A DNA stretch of 12,411 bases from assembly GCF_000003605.2 (NCBI RefSeq), contig NW_003145806.1:10577-22987 (forward strand). The letters are read 5' to 3'. Positions within the stretch are counted from its first letter, which is position 1. Each line of letters begins with the position of its first letter. This document shows positions 5,621 through 12,411 of this stretch, piece by piece. Source of the DNA: Saccoglossus kowalevskii. Its lineage: Eukaryota; Hemichordata; Enteropneusta; Harrimaniidae. A program made the position numbers and the translations under genes. A model generated the notes under the pieces. The model was not told the DNA's origin, ran no database searches, and was given only the letters and a program-made list of their open reading frames with translations.

Positions 5621-6795
5621 GTCTGTATGTCGAACAAACTTTGCAAACTGAGTTTACAGAATCAAATTTGCAATGCTTTGAAAATCTAAGTACGGACAGT
5701 TTTGGCAATGATCAGAAAAATAATGCCAATACGAATACGGAATACAACATCTATATTCCATTTTAGCAGCTTTATCTCTCATACAGCCCCTTTCTAGTAT
5801 GTATAGTTCACATTATTTTACAAGGTGCAATTAATTTTCTAGCACTTTCCATTTCTGGTCGTACATTTATTTTATATGTTTCATTTTTAGATTCGGGGCC
5901 TGCCAGTTCAAATGTTCAGTCAAAAAAAACTAGTCTATATCACCTCGTTTGGGAAGTGTAATAATGTACGGTAAATTCAATTGATTGTTTTTTTCAAAAC
6001 GTTTTAATTCAGATTCATGCTTATGTTTGTCCAAGTTTCACATTTTCTCCTATTATACTTTTCTTGATATACATGTTGTTTTTCTATATTACATGTGTTG
6101 CTGCATATTTTTCACAATATTTAATGCTTTGATGATAATTAAATATATATATTGTTGCTGTAGTCTTTGAGAAGTCTTTGTTTGTGTGAATGATAACACA
6201 TTCCCTGTTACTTTTGATTACATTCGCTGATTCATACTGAGCTGCCGGGAACAGAACACTTATCTGGGGTGAGGCCATTCACTATAAGTGCATTGTTAAG
6301 TAACAAATCAATATGACCACAAATTGCTGATCAATGAAGGTTAATTTACCCAAAAAATAACAAACATATGCAGTTGGGTTAGGAAATGACAAGTAGATAA
6401 TTATTGCAATATAATATATAAAGAACAAAGAGAACATTATCGTTGCCTGTACATTTTTGCAATGACGTTTCTTTTTTTGGAGCAGTTGTTCCTACTGCTA
6501 CTGTGAAGGCTACTGTGATATATACAGACGGTAAATTGTTGTGCATCAAGGTGTTTTGGTTAGGGAGTGGTGAATCGAGGGTACTGTATTGATTACATAG
6601 TTCATAACCATGAATATATGATGTGATACAATGTTGTGATGTTAGTTTACAAGTTGAGTGATATTTCATCGTATTGTAGTCTAAAACCAAAGAAAAGCAT
6701 GATTCAAGCAGTCGTTATGACTGATCAATATGGCTGTGAAACATGGGTTTATGACAAATCATACTATTATTCAGAGGCTGTTTAGGTGTGTTATA
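5621..6795. other. AT-rich non-coding stretch
   Basis: Open frames at about 5985-6170 (plus), 6084-6278 and 6379-6690 (minus) are low-complexity or hydrophobic by AT bias and lack motifs. No tandem repeat, RNA gene or clear element termini are visible. Probably intronic or intergenic. Confidence 0.45.
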
Positions 6796-6798
6796 TAA

Positions 6799-7229
6799 GG
6801 GACGACGTCAAAAGATCGATGTCGGATAAAAAACTTATTTGCTTTAGTTTGGGGGTGGGGGGTTTTGATCTCAAAAAGTTTCTATCCTACAAAAACGATT
6901 TTAATTTTTAATGAAGTCAAAACAATCTTGCAGTATTTGTAATTCGTTTTTTTCTCTATCCAATCATGGACAGAAATAACAGAAAATGAAAAAAACCCAT
7001 CCAAGACGAGAAAATGGTTTGGTCCGAGTGTAAAGCCTTGTCACACCCACCCGACAACCAACTGCTACGCCATACTACTGTCGGATTATCAATTTTAATT
7101 TAATGGTGAATGTAGTCTGACGCCATGGTCAATATTTATCAATTAAGTTTCAGTGGGGGGTAGGGGGTTTGGGAAAAAAACTAAAGGAATTCAGTTTTTT
7201 ATCCTACATTGTACTTTTGACGTTGTCCC
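6799..7229. mobile_element. 431-bp PIF/Harbinger-like MITE with TAA target duplication
   Basis: The left end GGGACGACGTCAAAAG and the right end (reverse complement GGGACAACGTCAAAAG) are inverted copies; over the outer 39 bp, 33 positions match, and resemblance continues to CTTTAGTTT about 50 bp in. The trinucleotide TAA flanks both sides (6796-6798 and 7230-7232). A 3-bp TAA/TTA duplication with ends beginning GG is characteristic of PIF/Harbinger elements. There is no transposase ORF, so it is non-autonomous. G-rich tracts lie just inside both ends (6851-6862 and 7155-7173) in the same orientation. Confidence 0.8.
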
Positions 7230-7232
7230 TAA

Positions 7233-9296
7233 GCATGGTGCTAATTATGCAAATGATATGCCGAAATAAAGAAAACTTGGCTACAATCCAAAATATACGT
7301 CTGTGAATAATTTGTTGTAAAATTTATATGCGTTGATGTTTAATATGGAAAAACGCACCTTTAATAGTATTATATATTAAACATTCCAACAACATACGCT
7401 TCCTCGGAGCTCAACAAGATATTGATAATATGGTAGGTTTTTTGGAATACAGAAAGAGTGTTTCACTGTCGACCAATAAACTACGAGTGGTTTCCTTCAG
7501 TGTTGAAGAAAGCATCATTTCAAAATTGATAGTGCAGCATAAAATTGTAGCACACGGAATCAACACCTCGGGATGAAGTAAGCAAGAGGGCGGGCCAGGC
7601 AAGCTGCATATACCAAAACGCTCTAGTGCAATTCCTGGCGATTTTATGATTACTGAGTAGCGCTTTAAAAGAGATATTGCAGTTAAAGTACTAAAAATTA
7701 CTAATAAATATTCATGACATTACTAAAATAAACACTACGTCATCAGTTATGGTGCGGGCGGAAATGATCTGAATGTTTTCATTCAGCATATTTCTATCAA
7801 TTTTACAGTACAAGATTGCCTAGTTTACCAAAGTATTGTGATTACTAGGAATGTTAGACCAGCTCCCATGTTTTCTGTTTTTTCTAAGTCATATTAGTTG
7901 ACAAAGCTTGGTTCAAGGTTTACATTGTCACACCGGAATATAAATTTTGATTCAGATTCAATTCTACATCAGTAATCACAAGAATATGCCTTGCTTGAGT
8001 TACAGTTTCACCGAATGTATATTATGTTGTTCGAGGTGATTAACTCCTTGACCGCTCCCCTTTACAAAATTTGTTGGATTTGTTCTGAAGATATCACCAA
8101 TGTTTGTCTGTATTAGTCTCTAATATTGGCCACGCAGTATGATAGTGTAATGTCAGGCAAAACGGCATCTTGTACATACAGTAAAAAGTCAATCATGTGA
8201 CTGAATGGTAAAGCTTACCATGAGCTGTTGTATTAAGATCCATAACGATAGTGGTAATCACTAAATACATACTGCTCAGTGACGTACGTTTTACTGTAGC
8301 TCTGTTTAATCTGTATAACCAATGAATTATCATATGGAATATATACGGACTACGTCATAAAATATGACCTGTATGTAATTATATAACAAATGATGCAAAA
8401 TGTCAAACCGTGAATATATACACTTTATATAGATTATTATCGTAATTTCAAAATTATTCACGTGTGAGTATGTAACGAATAACAACAGCATATGGCATAA
8501 TAGTAAGACAATTTCTAATAAGGTAGGAGAAAGTGACAGGGATCGTCTATGGTCGTTGCGAAAGAATTATTATATAAATGCCTAACTGTGCGCTGGTATG
8601 ATGATATATACCACCTCTGTATTGCGCATGCGTTACTTGTTTCATAAGGTACGATGGTATTGTGCGCATGTTTTAATGCATATCGCATTGACAATATTTT
8701 GTCTCAAAATTGTTTTATTATGTGTGTCAATCTGATATTGGAAAAGTTCAAAACATTTTCCAGAACCGAGTCTGTTACTTCAATATGACTGTCCTTCTAA
8801 AATAAAAAGTTCACACATGTAATTTACAAACAAAATCTTTTCAATATCCAGAAGGATTAAGCATTTCATCTTGAAAAGTGTATAAATCATTGGATCTAAA
8901 TAGACTACCATGTAATTATAATAAGTAGTCAGCTATTTTTATTTCACTCCTTCCTATAAATCAGGCTTCCATATTACCCATACACAGTTTACATAATATA
9001 ACATATTCTGTTCAACGTGATAATATACGATTCATACGTTTCTCGAAAGCATAGAACACCATAAATCATCAAATCTTAATATTAACAAAACAATTATTAC
9101 ATAAATTAATGAAACAAGTTAAGCAAGTTGATTCAAATAATATTACCGACGAATTAGTTTGAACAAAACGATGAACACATAATACACTGGTAAGCCAATT
9201 TGTATTATCCCGATACAAAGTTTGAAGGAAATCGCCCTGTTTATTTCCAAGAAACGGTTCCAAACATGTTTACAGACTGAAATTATGGTTTGTTAG
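7233..9296. other. Long AT-rich stretch without recognisable genes
   Basis: No ORF of convincing length or composition, no tandem array and no tRNA-like structure are seen. Minor notes: a GC-rich patch at about 7585-7606, repeated ATTACTAA motifs near 7697-7730 (also at about 10851 and 11450), and an NRF1-like palindrome at 8623-8632. Confidence 0.45.
8622..8634. promoter_or_regulatory. NRF1-like palindrome
   Basis: TTGCGCATGCGTT has a central TGCGCATGCG that fits the NRF1 consensus (YGCGCAYGCGCR) with one mismatch. A half-site-like TGTGCGCATG follows at 8660-8669. CpG-containing octamers are rare in this AT-rich window. NRF1 sites mark promoters of many nuclear genes for mitochondrial proteins in animals, which would suit the predicted mitochondrial dioxygenase, but no transcription start can be shown. 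Confidence 0.2.
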
Positions 9297-9298
9297 AC

Positions 9299-9467
9299 AA
9301 AATGGCCGCCAATAATTTGATCGAATACAAAACAACACATGGTAATATTTAATTTTGAGTATAGTACTTTTTTGCGAACTATCAACTGAGCCCGGCACTC
9401 TAAATAATAAAAAAACGGCATAGGGCATAGTCACGAATAAACAAAATGGCAGCCAGTCGGCCATTTT
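9299..9467. repeat. Possible small inverted-repeat element with ATGGCCGCC-type ends
   Basis: AAAATGGCCG (9299-9308) and CGGCCATTTT (9458-9467) are exact inverted complements; the nearby ACAAAATGGCAGCCA (9441-9455) adds a further direct copy of the ACAAAATGGC.GCCA motif seen at 9297-9311. Such ATGGCCGCC motifs are frequent in invertebrate repeats. No target duplication was identified, so boundaries are uncertain. Confidence 0.35.
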
Positions 9468-9469
9468 AG

Positions 9470-11280
9470 TTCGAATCTGTGCCAAATATGCACGATCAAG
9501 ATGTCAAGTATGATCGGTCAAAGCATGTCAGAAAGATGGTTCTGCACGTAAGAAAGAAGGATGGACCACAAATTAATAGTTCTCGATTATTGACCTAATC
9601 GCGAACCAATTACATGATTAGCAGTACAAGAAGAACAACCAGATGGTTGTCAGTACAAAAATAAACTGTCGATACAACACATAAATTAGACACACAATAA
9701 AAATAGCATTGCTGAAAATCCATGACTTTGTCACAACGATCTTACAACTTGTGTACAATGGTTGGTATAGTAATGTCAAGTGACCGGGATGCAGTTGAAA
9801 ATTGGAAGTAAAACCAGCAGAAAAAGTGTTGGTTTTATTTAAAATCTAGTCATTGAGTCATAAAGTGAATAGTGGGTAAATACTGTATTCAGAAGTGTAC
9901 CAAAGATGGACATTGGATATTGTTGCTGCCTTGAGAGACAGCTATTATATTAACAAATGCCGTTTTGCTTTCTGTCTCGAAGACCACAGTGACAAGAGCT
10001 GATCATTTGCTGATCGTCACGAATCCTTTTGCATATCACACAGCAGATATCACTCAAATGCTTTCCCACTACGCTACTTTCCTGTTGAATAGGCGTAATT
10101 AGACTGAAAACCACCAATGTAAAATCAAATGTATTTTCTGTAAGAATTATAAACGTCAATAAACTTCATTGTTTTCCCATAGTACATCTCAAATGACAGA
10201 CAAATATTGCCAAGCTTCTTGTTTGAAAGAATAATTATTGTTTAATATGTCTCTAATACCTTATCAGCACACTTTTCAGACTTCTTTGAGTAGTATTTTT
10301 CATTTTGTGCATTTTTATGTTTCCTAATAGACTGTTGAAGTTCCAAGATTTTGAGACAATATAGGTGTTCCCATTAAAACTCCACCATTAAATGCTCACC
10401 TGATAAATCCGACACTTGCCTGGTGTATTACCAATGGATGATGTGTATTTGTGTGTCAGTCTCTAGTTTTGAAAGTAGGAAATCGCGATAGCATAGGTAA
10501 TTTTTCAAGTGTGTTTGCTTTGTAATTATTTGATATTTGTACACAGTTGTACGATCCAGTTGTGAGCAAATATGTTTTAATCTAATTCGGTATCATCTGC
10601 TCGTGAAATGACTAAATGTCGTTCCGCCACATGTAACTGCAACAAGAGTGTATTCAATGCACTTTTTAAAAATTAATATGTCAGTTGAACCTGGTATGAC
10701 TTATAAATCTGGTACATTTATACTTCGCAATATATATTTCCGGGTATTTTTTTCCTGATGAAATATATCTAAAATTAAAATTTAAAAACGCTTCTTGCAG
10801 TTTTCCAAAACAGCTTCATTTAGTATTGTTATAAGTATTTAGTCTAAACTATTACTAAAACGAAATTTTTTTAAATATATAAATTGTAAGAATTTTACAA
10901 TAGTTACCACGCAGACACTACATTTTAAAAACCGTTGCAATAATTGATACTAGTGGCCGACCGACAGCCATCATATTAGTACATATCAACGTGAGAATGG
11001 AATAATTTTTATTTAGAGATAATTTATTTACAATCCAACCATGATTATTCGAACACAGTGGACATATTTGTTCAGTTAAACGTAATATTAATACAAAATG
11101 AAGGACAATAGATGATACTTGAAATATTTGTTATCGAAGCATTTAAATAATACACGTGTACACTGTACTCTCCATCAATTGCGACAGTCACTGAAATTGC
11201 TGGCTTTTGTCGTTGGGTGGCATGTTCTTGGAACGAAATTTGCGGGATTCTCAATGGAGTTCAAAAATACAGTTAGTATA
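9470..11280. other. AT-rich non-coding stretch
   Basis: Short open frames at about 9950-10159 and 11072-11254 (minus) show no family motif. No tandem repeat, RNA gene or element termini are visible apart from the splice-donor candidate at 10394-10402. Confidence 0.45.
10394..10402 (-). promoter_or_regulatory. Candidate 5' splice donor for an upstream exon of the dioxygenase gene
   Basis: On the minus strand the site reads CAG followed by GTGAGC, a near-consensus donor. It could pair with the acceptor at 1778, giving an intron of about 8.6 kb. Competing good donors exist at 11634-11642 and others, so the choice cannot be made by eye. Confidence 0.2.
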
Positions 11281-11345
11281 GTTCCGTAAATGGCGGGCCA
11301 GTGAACCACACACTCGGATAATCGGTGTTTGGATAACTGATGTTA
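11281..11345. repeat. Possible degraded pogo/Tigger-type terminus with internal 15-16 bp duplication
   Basis: From about 11301, CAGTGAACCACACACTCGGA is followed by TAATCGGTGTTTGGATAACTGATGTT. This resembles from memory the CAGT(G/C)GAACCTC...GGATAA..CG pattern of pogo/Tigger element ends, including the repeated GGATAA(T/C).G(G/A)TGTT. No partner terminus or TA duplication was found. Confidence 0.2.
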
Positions 11346-12411
11346 GACTTCACATGCTAAAACTATTTATAGATAATATATAGTGGCCGATAAAAAGCGT
11401 GTGTTATCGTGCTTCACTATGTGAATCCACATTACAAAAACTAAAAACAATTACTAAAATCATATGCTGGCGCGAAATGATAAATATTTAGTAATTGATT
11501 GGTAATTTTTTTTTAAATATTATTCTCACTGTGTCTCACTGTTTTGTACACGACTAGTTGCATTTGTCTCTAAATTTAAAATATCATGTTAAAACATGTT
11601 ATAAAATGTGTATGTTTTGATTTGAATGTAATAGCTTACCTTATTGTATGGTGTAGATCCTTACAATATTGAACATTTACAACTGATATTTTGTCGAGGT
11701 GTGTTCAATGACGAACTTCCCGAATATGAGCTGTGTGTAGTAGCGGGATATGGAGGCGTGTACTGCAGATGTTTATTTTTAGTTAAACACCAATAAGCGG
11801 GAATAAATCTACTTACAATATATTACACTCTTCTGTCTGGTATCACATTTGTTATTTTATTGAAATTATTGTAAGTTATATCACGGTTTAAGATGATTTT
11901 TGGTGTTAGTGGTTCTCTATTACATAACATTATTCTGCTCACTGAATTGTGAAAAGCATACAAATTTACATCGTTCAGTCATACCTTACTTAAATATATT
12001 CTTAGCTTTGGATTAGACTTAGTGAGATAATCATTTGATATTGGCCCGTGTTTAGGAAATTAGCACGCACTGCAAATAAAATAGGTCATTTTTTTGTGCC
12101 GACAACTTTGGAAATCAGGATGCTGATAGCTAGAGTATTTCAAACCCACCTTGGACGGAATTGTATGTTCTTGGTATTTTAGGCATTGGAAATCTACATG
12201 GCCGAGGACGCCATTCAGTGTTGGTGTTTTTTATCGCTTTGAATTGCCAAACGTATTTAGACGGTTGTATTTCTATTTTATGTTTTTAGCGTGCGTGATG
12301 GAGATGAAACCAATCGATAGACATATTCTTTGTATAAGTCAGTTTTAGAAAAGTACTGTGAATTGTGTGTCTAAATAGGGATTTCTGTGCAGTCACAGTA
12401 TAGTCAAAACT
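11346..12411. other. AT-rich non-coding stretch to the right edge
   Basis: The open frame at 12151-12348 (plus) begins with TTG and lacks any recognisable domain; I do not accept it as a gene. The only item noted is a strong minus-strand donor candidate at 11634-11642. Confidence 0.45.
11634..11642 (-). promoter_or_regulatory. Candidate 5' splice donor for an upstream exon of the dioxygenase gene
   Basis: The minus strand reads AAG followed by GTAAGC, close to the animal consensus. Pairing with the acceptor at 1778 would give an intron of about 9.9 kb. It is one of several donor-like sites. Confidence 0.2.

Noticed and set aside
9270-9485. 71-codon minus-strand open frame beginning MAQIRTKMADW
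   Set aside because: It reads through the ATGGCCGCC-type repeat motifs at both ends and has no domain; treated as repeat-derived.
12151-12348. 65-codon plus-strand open frame
   Set aside because: It has a TTG start, hydrophobic AT-biased content and no motif or flanking splice evidence.

Overview
The window looks like AT-rich nuclear DNA of an animal, most likely a marine invertebrate (a mollusc or similar is plausible, but the sequence alone does not fix the taxon). Reasons: one gene-sized protein-coding region lies in about 12 kb; that region has a eukaryotic 3' splice acceptor just upstream of its ATG and an N-terminus that looks like a mitochondrial targeting peptide; and the rest is non-coding DNA with tandem repeats, MITE-like elements and a decayed ORF of a kind common in marine invertebrate genomes. 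No operons, ribosome-binding sites or bacterial gene density are seen.

Layout. 1-569: array of a 39-bp tandem repeat, probably continuing beyond the left edge. 701-1762 (minus): the one substantial gene, a PhyH-superfamily Fe(II)/2-oxoglutarate dioxygenase closely resembling bacterial ectoine hydroxylase (EctD). Its single coding exon is intact except for one in-frame TGA at 1352-1354. A strong 3' splice acceptor (1778-1796) shows that another exon lies upstream, i.e. at higher coordinates. 2371-2550 and 5433-5620: two diverged copies of a dispersed repeat in opposite orientation. 2733-3101: decayed plus-strand fragment of an uncharacterised, often multicopy invertebrate protein family (TFGxLA...SIKxxERxxR pattern), with one in-frame stop. 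3113-4040: cluster of about 160-bp units in direct and inverted orientation, one of them a clean 159-bp element with 18-bp terminal inverted repeats and an 8-bp flanking duplication. 4240-4505: weak proline-rich minus-strand ORF. 4687-4902: four copies of a 54-bp tandem repeat. 6799-7229: 431-bp MITE with inverted ends and a TAA target duplication (PIF/Harbinger-like). 7233-12411: mostly featureless AT-rich sequence, probably intron and/or upstream flank of the dioxygenase gene, with several good minus-strand splice-donor candidates (for example 10394-10402 and 11634-11642).

The most interesting object is the EctD-like gene: an animal relative of a bacterial osmolyte-hydroxylating enzyme, probably mitochondrial, with iron and 2-oxoglutarate ligands retained, changes at positions expected to shape the substrate pocket, and a premature stop in an otherwise undamaged frame. 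The remaining items are mobile-element debris and satellites with no obvious functional link to it.
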